Shown here in pieces: positions 1 to 8,874 of a stretch of DNA of 58,208 nucleotides. The stretch spans positions 4,934 to 63,141 of the forward strand of contig JAUNBR010000015.1 of assembly GCA_030527015.1 (NCBI GenBank). Reading direction: 5' to 3'. The notes under the pieces were generated by a model, which did not search any database, was not told where the DNA came from, and was given only the letters and a program-made list of their open reading frames with translations. This stretch comes from Planctomycetia bacterium. GTDB taxonomy: Bacteria; Planctomycetota; Planctomycetia; Pirellulales; Thermoguttaceae. A program made the translations under genes and the position numbers. Position 1 is the stretch's first letter. Each line of letters starts with the position of its first letter.

Positions 1-417
1 ACTTTAAGAGCAGCATAAAACGGAAATTTAACCTGGAGTCAGGTGTATATCCGATACACGCTAAAATTCCGCTTTCCCTGTCCGCAGACCGTCCGATATT
101 TTTACTTCGGCGAAAATGCCGGACTTTAAGAGCAGTATAAAATGGAAATTTAACCTGGAGTCAGGTGTATATCCGATGCACGCTAAAATTCCGTTTTCCC
201 TGTCCGCGGACCGTCCGATATTTTTACTTCGGCGAAAATGCCGGACTTTAAGAGCAGCATAAAACGGAAATTTAACCTGGAGTCAGGTGTATATCCGATG
301 CACGCTAAAATTCCGTTTTCCCTGTCCGCGGACCGTCCGATATTTTTACTTCGGCGAAAATGCCGGACTTTAAGAGCAGCATAAAATGGAAATTTAAATG
401 AGAATCAGGTATATTTT
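1..417 (+). repeat. Tandem array of a 122-bp variant of the palindromic repeat
   Basis: The same unit restarts at positions 1, 123, 245 and 367, an exact 122-bp period, so there are about 3.4 units and the array probably continues past the window edge. Each unit has the family's right arm (GGAAATTTAA then TCAGGTGTATA), its left arm (ATACACGCTAAAATTCCG), a GC-rich palindromic insertion (TGTCCGCGGACCGTCC) and the hairpin loop CTTCGGCG. Units differ by only a few substitutions. The last unit ends in an ordinary right tip at about 410-417. Confidence 0.9.
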
Positions 418-476
418 ACTAAAAATGCGTGCTTTTCGTGGCTGTACAAAAAGGAAATTTAACGAGAAAAAGTATA
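418..476 (+). repeat. Solitary right half of the palindromic repeat
   Basis: It begins at the central AAAAATGC and runs to GGAAATTTAA and a terminal AGTATA. The left half is absent. It sits 21 bases upstream of the chosen apt start, so it may contribute to the apt leader or promoter (inference). Confidence 0.7.
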
Positions 477-497
477 AGAAATGGAGAATTAGAGAAG

Positions 498-1043
498 ATG
501 GAAGGACGCACAGAAGAGTTTCTGGATTTAAAAGATTATGTGACAAGTATCGTGGATTATCCGAAGAAGGGAATCATTTTCCGAGATATTACGACGATTA
601 TTCAGTCGCCGCAGGCATTTTGTCAGGCGTGTGATCAGTTAGTGGCGTTATTACAAAAAATGAAAATAGATGTGATCGCGGCACCTGAGGCCAGAGGATT
701 TATTTTTGCGGCACCGGTGGCATATCGTCTGGGGTGCGGACTGGTGCCGGTGCGGAAACCTGGAAAGTTGCCGCGGAAGGTGATTACAGAAAGTTATGAT
801 CTGGAGTATGGAGAAGATACTCTGTGTATGCATGAAGATGCGATTTTCCCGGGTGCCAGAGTTTTGATTTTAGATGATCTGCTGGCCACGGGTGGGACGG
901 TGGAGGCCGTTCGAAAACTGGTGGAAAAGCTGCATGGGAAAGTGGTGGGTTACGCTTTTGTGATGGAACTTTCTTCTGAATGTGCAGGGCGAAAACGTCT
1001 GGAAACGGAAGATATTCCTGTTTTTTCGCTGATCGATTTTTGA
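498..1043 (+). CDS. apt: Adenine phosphoribosyltransferase
   Basis: Purine salvage enzyme joining adenine to PRPP to give AMP in the cytoplasm. With the start at 498 the protein has 181 residues, close to the usual Apt length. Visible features are the N-terminal segment DYPKKGIIFRDITTI (20-34), the APEARGF segment (62-68), the flexible loop RKPGKLP (86-92) and the PRPP-binding loop VLILDDLLATGGT (122-134). The frame is open back to an ATG at 429, but that start lies inside a repeat fragment and adds 23 residues unlike Apt, so 498 is preferred; a purine-rich AGAGAAG precedes it. The gene is monocistronic and flanked on both sides by the repeat family. Identification is secure; the exact start is less so. 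Confidence 0.93.
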   Translation: MEGRTEEFLDLKDYVTSIVDYPKKGIIFRDITTIIQSPQAFCQACDQLVALLQKMKIDVIAAPEARGFIFAAPVAYRLGCGLVPVRKPGKLPRKVITESYDLEYGEDTLCMHEDAIFPGARVLILDDLLATGGTVEAVRKLVEKLHGKVVGYAFVMELSSECAGRKRLETEDIPVFSLIDF

Positions 1044-1059
1044 GTGGGCTGGCGTGATT

Positions 1060-1166
1060 TATACCCGATACACTATAAAATTCTCTGCTTCTTCGGAATT
1101 TAGCTTCGCTAAAAATGCCGGCTTTCAGAGCCGCGGAAAACGGAAATTTAATGTGGGACCTGTATA
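1060..1166 (+). repeat. Palindromic repeat copy, + orientation
   Basis: Nearly complete 107-bp copy 16 bases after the apt stop: left tip TATACCCGATACACTATAA, core CTTCGCTAAAAATGCC, AGAGCCGC, ACGGAAATTTAA and terminal GTATA. The left core strand is diverged (GGAATTTAG). Confidence 0.9.
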
Positions 1167-1390
1167 AAGTGAAATCAGTATTTATAGAATCTGGGATATG
1201 TCTGAAGTGTTTCGGGATGTATCTGAGGTACTATCATTTTGTATATTCTGTTCGCCGACAGACGGGCATTTTTGTTTTAGAAAGTGCCGGAAAATGTCTG
1301 CGTTCAGAATTACATAAAATGAAAATTTTGCTCGGCGCGTTATGAATTTTTGCCTCCGTCATTTTGTGATGTATGAGATGCCGGCACTCT
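1167..1390. other. Gene-free stretch with a decayed repeat
   Basis: About 1220-1340 keeps scattered family motifs (TATTCTGTTCGCCGACAGACGGGCATTTTT, split by changes, then GCGTTCAGAA and ATAAAATGAAAATTT) and is probably an old copy of the GC-insert subfamily. No convincing gene is present; the 76-codon frame here is repeat-derived. Confidence 0.5.
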
Positions 1391-1489
1391 TATACCCGAT
1401 ACACTATAAATTATCGCTTCCCGGGTTTTTGCTTCGCTGAAAATGCTTGCTTTTAGAGCCGCAAAAAACTAAAATTAGTATGGCTCGGA
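1391..1489 (+). repeat. Palindromic repeat copy with damaged right tip
   Basis: The left tip is intact and the core GCTTCGCTGAAAATGC and AGAGCCGC are recognisable, but the right arm has decayed to CTAAAATTAGTATGG. Confidence 0.8.
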
Positions 1490-1554
1490 GGATGAGTTAT
1501 TTTAAAAGCAGAACCGTATATGCCTGAAGCGTATATGATGAAATGTGCTTTTTA

Positions 1555-1737
1555 GACTTTTATCCCGGATATGCGATAAATTTACTTCTCCGGCATTTTA
1601 TGTCGTGAAAAATGTTTGTGTTCAGAGCGACATATACCTGATACATTATAAATTTCCGCTTCTCCGGCATTTTGCTTCACTGAAAATGCCTGCTTTTAGA
1701 TCCGCACAAAACAGAAATATAAAGTGGAACCAGTATA
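1555..1737 (+). repeat. Truncated left half followed by a complete repeat copy
   Basis: 1561-1632 resembles the left arm and core (CCCGGATATGCGATAAATTT, CTCCGGCATTTTATG), cut off near CAGAGCGACATA. A complete 105-bp copy follows at 1633-1737, ending in GTGGAACCAGTATA, 83 bases upstream of ispH and in the same direction. Confidence 0.85.
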
Positions 1738-1820
1738 AAACATATACTTAAAATGGAATCTGCGGATCATGGTGAAGAAGGTGTGTAATATTTTGAGATT
1801 TATCTGAGGAAAGGGAGGTC

Positions 1821-2747
1821 ATGCATATTCTTCTGGTGTCACCGAGAGGCTTTTGTGCGGGAGTGAATATGGCGATTCATACACTGGAGGCGGCACTTCA
1901 GAGGTATGGAACGCCGTTTTATGTTTTTCATGAAATCGTCCATAATAATCACGTGGTGAAAAGTTTTCGCGAAAAGGGTGTGATTTTTGTAGATACCCTG
2001 GAAGAAGTGCCGGACGGGGAAAATCTGATGTATTCGGCGCATGGAGTGTCGCCAGCGATTTGTCGTCAGGCGCAGCAGAAACATTTAAGGGTGATAGACG
2101 CGACATGTCCGCTGGTGAATCGGATTCATCAGGAAGCGCGAAAATTGGCAGAAAATGGATACTCGATTATTTTAATTGGCCATGCAGGGCATGACGAAAT
2201 TATAGGAATCGTGGGGGAGGCGCCGGAGGTGATACAGACGATCTGTACTCCAGAGGAAGTGGATACACTGCAGGTGCCGGATGAACAAAAAGTGGCGTGC
2301 CTGACCCAGACGACACTTTCGGTGGAAGAGACAGAAGAAATTATGGCGAAATTACGGAAACGTTTTCCTGAAATGAAAATGACGGTTTCCAGCTGTATCT
2401 GTTACGCGACTCAGAATCGGCAGCGCGGCGTAAAGCAGCTGGCGTCTGCGTGCGATTTAGTTTTAATTGTGGGAAGTCATACGAGCTCTAATAGTCGGCG
2501 TTTATGGGAACTTGCGCTGAATCAGGGAGTGGATGCGATTCTTGTAGATGGCGTGGAAGATCTGGATATTTCCCGGTTTCAGAATGTCAAGAAACTGCTG
2601 GTTACCGCAGGAGCCAGTGCTCCAGAATGGGTGGTGCAGAAAATTATAGAAATGCTGAAAACGAAACTGGGAGCCACGGTGGAAACGGTGGAAATATGTA
2701 AGGAAACATTACAATTTAAAGTGCCGATAAAACATGAGGGAGAATAA
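1821..2747 (+). CDS. ispH: 4-hydroxy-3-methylbut-2-enyl diphosphate reductase
   Basis: Last enzyme of the methylerythritol phosphate pathway. It reduces HMBPP to isopentenyl and dimethylallyl diphosphate with a [4Fe-4S] cluster. The 308-residue protein has the three cluster cysteines in family positions: Cys12 (GFCAGV), Cys96 (DATCPLV) and Cys194 (CYATQNRQ). Substrate-binding His41 (EIVHNN), His74 (SAHGVSP), His124 and Glu126 (HAGHDE) sit at almost the same numbers as in E. coli IspH. Full length. The ATG at 1821 follows a strong ribosome-binding site GGGAGG at about -10. It is a single gene between repeat-filled spacers. No partial or damaged domain is seen. Confidence 0.97.
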   Translation: MHILLVSPRGFCAGVNMAIHTLEAALQRYGTPFYVFHEIVHNNHVVKSFREKGVIFVDTLEEVPDGENLMYSAHGVSPAICRQAQQKHLRVIDATCPLVNRIHQEARKLAENGYSIILIGHAGHDEIIGIVGEAPEVIQTICTPEEVDTLQVPDEQKVACLTQTTLSVEETEEIMAKLRKRFPEMKMTVSSCICYATQNRQRGVKQLASACDLVLIVGSHTSSNSRRLWELALNQGVDAILVDGVEDLDISRFQNVKKLLVTAGASAPEWVVQKIIEMLKTKLGATVETVEICKETLQFKVPIKHEGE

Positions 2748-3003
2748 AAAACTCATGGAAATAGAGAGATTTTCTTTATGAGAATGAAAGGAAAAATGTG
2801 TGTGGTGTGAGTAAAAGAACTGAGGCCATATGATTTCTAAAATTCTGCGTTTTTGTTTTCGCTGTGTTTCATGATGATGAAAGACAGTTTTTTTACTGCG
2901 CGAAACGAAAATGAAAAAGAATGTCCGTCATGGTGTGTTACAGGGATATGTCAGATTCTATTTTTCTTTTTGCGTGGCTAAAAAACAGGAAGTTTTGATG
3001 AAA
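2748..3003. other. Intergenic stretch without recognised features
   Basis: AT-rich sequence after ispH. I see no gene, no RNA gene and only weak short inverted repeats, such as CTCAT/ATGAG around 2751-2782, too weak to call a terminator. Confidence 0.4.
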
Positions 3004-3111
3004 TATACTGCGCTCTTTTAAATGTCTGACTTGTGCGTGCTCCGAAAGCAGGCATTTTTAGTGATGCAAAATGCCGGTGAAGCGGAATTTTATAGTGGTG
3101 CATCGGGTATA
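3004..3111 (-). repeat. Palindromic repeat copy, - orientation
   Basis: 108-bp copy read on the minus strand: TATACTG start, GAAAGCAGGCATTTTTAG, GCAAAATGCCGGTGAAGCGG and CATCGGGTATA end. The outer right arm is diverged from consensus. Confidence 0.88.
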
Positions 3112-3350
3112 AAATTTTTGTTAAATTCTTAAAAAATTTTTTCTTTCTTCTTTTTCAGTTTTAAAAAGCACGGGGGAATCTTCTGTAAAATCCGGGAGAT
3201 GAAAGGTGAAGTGGTATACTGAAAACGAGAGGGGTTCTGTTTCGTGTTTCTCTGAACGCACGTTAAGTAAATTCTGGTTTTTCCACGAGGAAAGGTGTTA
3301 TTTTCACAGGTTTTTTTCTGATATTTAGCGGAGATTTTTCCGATAAAATT

Positions 3351-3455
3351 TATGTCTGAGGCACCTGGAATTTTTATTTCCTCGGCATTTCATAATGTAT
3401 GAAATGGCAGCTTTAGTGGCCGCCCGAAATGGAAATTTAAAGTAGAGTCAGTATA
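3351..3455 (+). repeat. Diverged palindromic repeat copy, + orientation
   Basis: The right arm is good (ATGGAAATTTAAAGTAGAGTCAGTATA) if read in two parts, whereas the left tip and core are decayed (TTTCATAATGTATGAAATGGC). It lies 150 bases upstream of the thioredoxin–YHS gene, in the same direction. The 239 bases between the previous copy and this one hold nothing I can assign. Confidence 0.7.
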
Positions 3456-3605
3456 AATTTTAAAAGGAAGCAGAGTATAAATAACGTGAATAAGTTTATT
3501 CATGAAATTTTGGAATGCCGAAATTTATTGTCTGTCAGGTGAAATATGAAGTATGAGAAGATCCAGAAAATAATGAAGCAGGATTAATACAAAATAGGTG
3601 GCAGA

Positions 3606-4871
3606 ATGGATGCAAGACAAGAATTTCTTTACGGATTATTACATGTGAGACATCAGGATTATTTTAAATTGTCATTTTGTGCAGGCATGAAGTCATATAT
3701 TCCCAGCGCACAAAATTTTAGAAAGATAAAATTTTGCTGGCCGTCTGATATGAGTATTTTTTATGAGAAGTATTTCATTCAGTTTATGAAGACAGGGCTA
3801 TTTCTTGTGATGATTATTTGGAATTCATATCTGGAGGCACAAGTACCGTGGCCGGGGGGAATGTATCGGACGGATAAACCTTCTGCGCTAATTAATGAAC
3901 CTCAAAAAGTTGTCTGGATGACATCTTTAGAAGAGGCGGCAGCTCTGGCGGTAAAGATAAAAGCACCTCTGTTCGTGCATTTTTATTCGCCTGAGTGTGG
4001 GCCGTGCAGAGATATGGAGCGTGTGGTTTTTTCGGATGCAGAAGTGATGTGTCTGCAGGAAAAATATTATATTATGGTGAAAGTTAATGTGCTGGAAAAT
4101 CGAGAAGCGTTAAAACATTTTGGTATTCATGCGGTGCCCACGGACATGATCTTTTCACATGAAGGACGTTTAGTTGCGAAAAGTGTGGGAGGAAAAAGTA
4201 AGGAAAAATACTGTTCTTTTTGGCGTTCTGTCGCGTGTCGGATGCGTTATACGCCACGGGCGGAAAATGTAGCACAAGCACTGGTGAACACTCATAAGCC
4301 GGCGGAGTTAAAGTCGGCAGTACGTGTTTCCACCGGGGATTCAAAAACCATGAGTGATGTGAAAATGAAAAAGCGAGAATCAGAGGAAAAAATATCCACA
4401 GAACCACATCTGCCACCAGGTTTTGCCGCGGGGGAAATACAAAAAGATGAAGTTCAGACATATATTCCTGAAGTGCGCGGAAATATGGGGTCTCGGGTGA
4501 TGCTGGATGGATACTGTCCGGTAACGCTGGTGGAAAGTGAAAAATGGTTACGTGGTGATCCCCGTTATGGGGTGAGTCATCGGGGTTATGTGTATCTTTT
4601 TGGTTCAGAACAGTTGGCACGAAAATTTTTTGAGAACCCCGATTATTATGCTGTCGCCGCGGGCGGATATGATGTGGTGAGGTTAATGGATCAGCACCGG
4701 TATGAAGTGGGAACGCGTGAATATGGTTTACGGTATGATGGTGTGAATTTTGTATTTTCTTGTGAAGAATCACGCGAAATTTTTCGTCAGGATCCGGAAA
4801 AATATATCGCGCCAATTCGGCTGGAACATTTACGTACTGCGGGAACCAGAGAGGGAAAAGAAGTTTTTTGA
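3606..4871 (+). CDS. Exported thioredoxin-like protein with C-terminal YHS-type repeats
   Basis: A hydrophobic segment at residues 61-75 (MKTGLFLVMIIW) resembles a signal peptide or anchor. It is followed by a thioredoxin fold: active-site CGPC at 131-134 after VHFYSPE, and the cis-proline segment HAVPTDM near 175. After a charged linker, residues about 299-350 begin LDGYCPVTL and resemble a YHS domain, and 355-405 form a second similar unit (YDVVRLMDQHRYEVG, GVNFVFSCEESREIF). The likely role is extracytoplasmic thiol-disulfide chemistry or metal handling; the substrate is unknown. The start is uncertain. AGGTGG precedes the ATG at 3606, but an export signal would fit better at the surface if translation began at 3786. 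The 60 residues before 3786 show no known motif. Confidence 0.8.
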   Translation: MDARQEFLYGLLHVRHQDYFKLSFCAGMKSYIPSAQNFRKIKFCWPSDMSIFYEKYFIQFMKTGLFLVMIIWNSYLEAQVPWPGGMYRTDKPSALINEPQKVVWMTSLEEAAALAVKIKAPLFVHFYSPECGPCRDMERVVFSDAEVMCLQEKYYIMVKVNVLENREALKHFGIHAVPTDMIFSHEGRLVAKSVGGKSKEKYCSFWRSVACRMRYTPRAENVAQALVNTHKPAELKSAVRVSTGDSKTMSDVKMKKRESEEKISTEPHLPPGFAAGEIQKDEVQTYIPEVRGNMGSRVMLDGYCPVTLVESEKWLRGDPRYGVSHRGYVYLFGSEQLARKFFENPDYYAVAAGGYDVVRLMDQHRYEVGTREYGLRYDGVNFVFSCEESREIFRQDPEKYIAPIRLEHLRTAGTREGKEVF

Positions 4872-5014
4872 TGCGGATACATTAAACGGCTTTCATTTTT
4901 GTTTTGTGTCGTGTATGTTTATGCGGCACATTTTTTGTGAGTATTTTGGAGAAATCAAGAAATTTACTGGCCGGGATTAAGTTTTACTTTTTAATATTTT
5001 ATAGAACACAGATT

Positions 5015-5187
5015 TTGTATCCGACATGCTATAAATTTTATTTTCCGATTTTTTCAGTAAATATACTGGTTCCACTTAACATTTCCGTTTTTTGCGGCTC
5101 TGAAAGCAGGCATTTTCAGTGAAGGATCATGCCGGGAAAGAGGAAATTTATAGTGTATCGGGTATAAGAATATCGAAAGGTGGGAAT
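5015..5187. repeat. Left-arm fragment plus a - orientation repeat copy
   Basis: 5015-5060 is a + oriented left-arm fragment (TATCCGACATGCTATAAATT). 5062-5166 is a 105-bp minus copy from TATACTGGTTCCACTT to GTATCGGGTATA. A third fragment from 5178, GGAATTTATAGCGTATCAG, runs into the stop codon of the following minus-strand gene. 4872-5014 holds nothing else. Confidence 0.85.
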
Positions 5188-8100
5188 TTATAGCGTATCA
5201 GAAATGAAAAGAGCTTTTATCTTTTTTTGTGTCGCGGTTCCTCCCAGGTCAGGATAAAGCACACGCAGCGTTTCAAATAATTTTTTTGCTGTATCTTTTT
5301 CACCAAGAAGAATGTAAATCCTCATAATTTCATATTTTGCCTGAAACCAGGATTCCGATTTTTGAGGAGACCTTTTCTCGATATTTCTCCACTGCGCCTG
5401 CGCTTTACGGAGGATTTCGTTATTTTTCGTTTTCTCACCATTTTCAGTCAGTAATTGTGCATAAGTTGTTTGTACCGCACGATTCTTAGGAAATTTTGCA
5501 GAAATATTTTCATAAATGGAGAGAGCTTCTCCGGTCTGTCCGAGAATTACCAGTGCATGTGCCAAAGCAAGATGTAACTGGTTTTTTGTGTCGTCAGGAA
5601 GTTTCTCGGCATCCTTTTCCAGTAATTCGGCCACGGTCAGCTGAAGTTTTGCGTACTGGCGCGCCGTTCGAGTATCGGAGGCGGTTTCCGTAAACTGCTG
5701 AAGTACTTTTAAGGTGGTAAGCAGAGAAGAGAGATTACTTTCCTGAGTTCCGTGCTGACGAGAATATTCTGTAATTTCGCGTAACATTTCGGAAACATGA
5801 TCGTCACGTCCCTGAATGACCGTGGCTAAAATTAAAAGGCAGCGCGTGGCAATTTGTGTCTGCTGGGAAAGATGATCAGAACCATGCAGGAGAGCAAAAA
5901 GTGTTTTTTCCGCTTCCGGTGCAGTCTGTGGGAGATATTCCAGACGCCATCTGGCATTTTGTAACATGAGGTAATGGCGGTCTTCACTTTCAGGTAATGT
6001 TTTCAGAACCGTCTGGCTCCAGGCCAGTGCTCGGCGAACTGCGGCGGTTAATTCAGCTTCATTCCCAGCGCCCTGTTTTTGGAGAGACGTTAAATAAATG
6101 TTTCGTGTCTGTATGGCGGAGTGTAAACGCTCGGTAAATTCCACTGCGTCATGCGGTGTATGTTTTACCAGAAGCATACTTACGTCGACTGCTTCTTTTA
6201 TTTTGCCGCGCAGGCGTAAAATGTTATTTAGCTGGTTAAGAATTTCTGTGATCTTCGGATTTTTTTGCCCCCAAAACTGATAATGCTCCACCAGTATTTT
6301 TTCATGAAAATCCATCGTGGCGTGAAAATTTTTCATGGCGTTTTGTGTCTGTTTTATTCTCGAGGCATGATCTGAAATTTCATTTTCCGTGGTGGAGTTA
6401 TGCTCTTCTCCCGTTTTATGAACGGAGGAGGATTCTGTTTCAGAAGGCGAAAGTTTTAATTCAGAATGTGAAAGTTCTGATTCTGAGTGTGAGCCTGGCG
6501 GTGTTAGAGTTTCTGACGAAGATTCCATTTCTTTTGGATCAGAGTCTGTTTTTGCTTTCGTGTTCCATTCTTCTAATAATTTAGTCTGGAGCCGTGCCTG
6601 CTGCATGGCGTCTTGTGTGATTTCAGATGAGAGAAAAATGGCATTCAGATGATTTTTTATAGAATTCGGATGGTCAGGAAATGTAGTAGCAGCAGAACGA
6701 TAAAATTTTAGTGCCTCTGTAAATCGTCCGTCATGATAAAGTTTTATGGCGGCCAGGACGGCGACATTTTCTCCTGTGATCGCGTCATTATCGGCCACGG
6801 CTTTTTCCCACGCGCGCGCACATGCTCGTACGGTGCGGTCTGTATTTCCACTGCGGTATGCGTTTTCTGCCAGTAAAGTTAGTGTCTTCAGGTCATCTGT
6901 TAAAATGTCTTGAGAGTTTTGTTCTGAATCAAGCATTTTTGAAAGAAGGATCTCCGCTCGGAATGCCCAGAGAGGTGAATCCTTTCGCCGGATTTCATCT
7001 CGTAAGTGAAAAGCAGTTTCTCTCCAGTGCTGAATGGTCTGTTTTTCAGATCCTTCATGGCAGGAGTGGATCCACATGGAAATGAGAAATTCCAAAAACG
7101 CACAGTCGAGGGTCCCGCTTTTCCCGATTTCTTCAGGAGAAAATTCCTGTTTCCAGAGTTCATGAGCACTTTTAAGGTCATCCGTGGCCAGAATCGTACG
7201 CAGTTTTTCTGCTAAAAATTCACGGCGGACGGAATCCGTCATGGGAAGTTTTTCGATTTCCCTGAGCTTATTTTTTGCTTCTGAATCCAGGCCTAATAAA
7301 CGCAGGCAGGCGATTTCTGCCAGATCAATTTTCCATTTTAAGGAAGAGCCACGTGAAATGCCAATTAAAAACTGAACCTGAGTTAATGCCTGCTGGAGAG
7401 AATGGATCCGGTCATTACTGCCCGAGGGATAAGATTCTCCCTGACATTTTAACGCCAGCAGTAAATGATACTGGATATTATTTCGCAGAGAAATGCATTC
7501 CCAGACGCTGAGGCCTTCCTGTGAAAATCGTTCTTCTGGCGCATGCCATGCTTTCGTGAATGTTTTATTTTTCCCCGAGGATTTTTTTTTGGTCGGTGCA
7601 TCCATGGGAATATTTTCCAGGGTTTTATCCAGCGTTTTCAGGAGTTTAATTACCTGACGTAAAAGAACGCGAGATTCTTCCAGTTTCGCAGAATGTTCGC
7701 CCTCCATCTGTCCTTCAAGACATTTTCGTTCCGCGGCGGCCAGAAGACAGATGCTCCACTGGTATTCCACCACCGGAAGCCAGGGACTACTCGCGTGAGT
7801 CTGACGAAAGTCGGTCAAAATTTTTTCTGCCTGTTCCCGTAACTCAGACTGTTCTTTCTCGGAAGAAATCAGAGAATGCTCCATGATGACACGCATCCAT
7901 TCCATGGTCAGTTCGGCCTGAAGTTCCGCAGAGCATTCAGGGCTTTTCATCCGCTGCTGGCAGTGAATTTCTGCCAGACGAAAAAGCCCTTTTTCTAAAA
8001 GTGCGTCAAGAAAAATCCGGTCTGGTGAATCTGGAATGCCGACTTCTGAAGTATCTGATGAATTATCTTGTGAAAAAGAAGAAACAGAAATTCCGGTCAG

Positions 8101-8412
8101 TATGAAAAAAAAGAATGTCCACAAAAAACATGTTTTAAAAAGGTGCCTAGAAAGATTTTTGAATTTTACGAAAACATGTGTTTTAGATTCAGAAGTGCTG
8201 TAAGCATCTGGCTTCTGGATTTTTTTCGTAGGTGGAATCTGTGGATCTTTTGTCGGATAAAATGGGAGAATAAAATGGAAATAAAAGAAATCCTTTTTTA
8301 GGATGGCGGAAAATGAAAAAATAAAAATAATAGTACGAAACAGGGCGGATATGATCGTTCTGCTAAAAAAGGAAAGAGAGTCTCTGAGCGGCCATTTAAA
8401 TCGGTAAGGCAT
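5188..8412 (-). CDS. Large membrane-anchored helical-repeat (TPR-like) protein
   Basis: 1074 residues. Hydrophobic segments lie near residues 17-50 and at 92-110 (LWTFFFFILTGISVSS), followed by SFSQ, which resembles a signal-peptide end. The rest is predicted soluble and helix-rich, with TPR-like stretches such as 'AIKLYHDGRFTEALKFYRSA' and 'LAHALVILGQTGEALSIYEN'. A Ser/Glu-rich low-complexity part (TESSSE, SHSESELSHSEL) lies in the middle. The likely place is the cell envelope as a scaffold; no enzymatic motif is visible. AAGGAG lies about 10 bases upstream of the ATG at 8412 and supports that start, although the long N-terminus before the second hydrophobic segment is odd. The last codons and the TAA come from a repeat fragment (ending ISDTL). 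Confidence 0.65.
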   Translation of the reverse strand: MPYRFKWPLRDSLSFFSRTIISALFRTIIFIFSFSAILKKDFFYFHFILPFYPTKDPQIPPTKKIQKPDAYSTSESKTHVFVKFKNLSRHLFKTCFLWTFFFFILTGISVSSFSQDNSSDTSEVGIPDSPDRIFLDALLEKGLFRLAEIHCQQRMKSPECSAELQAELTMEWMRVIMEHSLISSEKEQSELREQAEKILTDFRQTHASSPWLPVVEYQWSICLLAAAERKCLEGQMEGEHSAKLEESRVLLRQVIKLLKTLDKTLENIPMDAPTKKKSSGKNKTFTKAWHAPEERFSQEGLSVWECISLRNNIQYHLLLALKCQGESYPSGSNDRIHSLQQALTQVQFLIGISRGSSLKWKIDLAEIACLRLLGLDSEAKNKLREIEKLPMTDSVRREFLAEKLRTILATDDLKSAHELWKQEFSPEEIGKSGTLDCAFLEFLISMWIHSCHEGSEKQTIQHWRETAFHLRDEIRRKDSPLWAFRAEILLSKMLDSEQNSQDILTDDLKTLTLLAENAYRSGNTDRTVRACARAWEKAVADNDAITGENVAVLAAIKLYHDGRFTEALKFYRSAATTFPDHPNSIKNHLNAIFLSSEITQDAMQQARLQTKLLEEWNTKAKTDSDPKEMESSSETLTPPGSHSESELSHSELKLSPSETESSSVHKTGEEHNSTTENEISDHASRIKQTQNAMKNFHATMDFHEKILVEHYQFWGQKNPKITEILNQLNNILRLRGKIKEAVDVSMLLVKHTPHDAVEFTERLHSAIQTRNIYLTSLQKQGAGNEAELTAAVRRALAWSQTVLKTLPESEDRHYLMLQNARWRLEYLPQTAPEAEKTLFALLHGSDHLSQQTQIATRCLLILATVIQGRDDHVSEMLREITEYSRQHGTQESNLSSLLTTLKVLQQFTETASDTRTARQYAKLQLTVAELLEKDAEKLPDDTKNQLHLALAHALVILGQTGEALSIYENISAKFPKNRAVQTTYAQLLTENGEKTKNNEILRKAQAQWRNIEKRSPQKSESWFQAKYEIMRIYILLGEKDTAKKLFETLRVLYPDLGGTATQKKIKALFISDTL

Positions 8413-8499
8413 TTATACGTTTCTCCTTCCGTTTTCTTCAGATTTCCTTTTAACTGGTTTTATAACAGACGTACTAAAAATTTACTTTTCTTGGCATTT

Positions 8500-8874
8500 T
8501 ATACCCGATACACTATAAATTTCTGCTTCCTCGGCATTTTATTTTCACTAAAAATACCGGGGGCTTTCAGAGCTGCACGGAATGGGAATTTAAGGTGGGA
8601 GCAGTATATTCTCGATACACTATAAAATTCCGCTTCCTCGGCATTTTGCTTTACTGAAAATGCCTGCTTTCAGAACCGCATAAAACGGAAATTTAAAATG
8701 GAGCCAGTAATATATCCGATACACTATTAAATTTTGCTTTCCCGGCATTTTCGTTCGCTGAAAGAGCCTATTTTCAGAGGTGCAGAAAATGAAAATTTAA
8801 GGAGAATAAGTATCATTCATAAAATGCCAGCTTCCATGTTCTCGGATACGGAAATTTAATGTGGAGCCGGTGTA
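8500..8874 (+). repeat. Head-to-tail cluster of three and a half palindromic repeats
   Basis: Copies at 8500-8608, 8605-8711 and 8711-8814 follow each other directly, sharing the TATA at each junction. A right half at 8815-8874 follows (AAAATGCC then ACGGAAATTTAATGTGG). The shared TA junctions fit repeated insertion at a flanking TA. The final right arm overlaps the 3' end of the ExbD gene. 8413-8499 holds an unassigned AT-rich leader. Confidence 0.88.

Noticed and set aside
1..417. Tandem array considered as a CRISPR array
   Set aside because: The 122-bp units are contiguous and almost identical throughout, with no unique spacers and no cas genes nearby.
429..497. Upstream start of apt at 429
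   Set aside because: It lies in a repeat fragment and would add residues unlike other Apt proteins; the start at 498 gives the usual length.
4084..4815. 243-codon minus-strand frame opposite the thioredoxin–YHS gene
   Set aside because: The plus frame has thioredoxin and YHS motifs; the antisense frame is His/Pro-rich without domains, as expected from a shadow frame.
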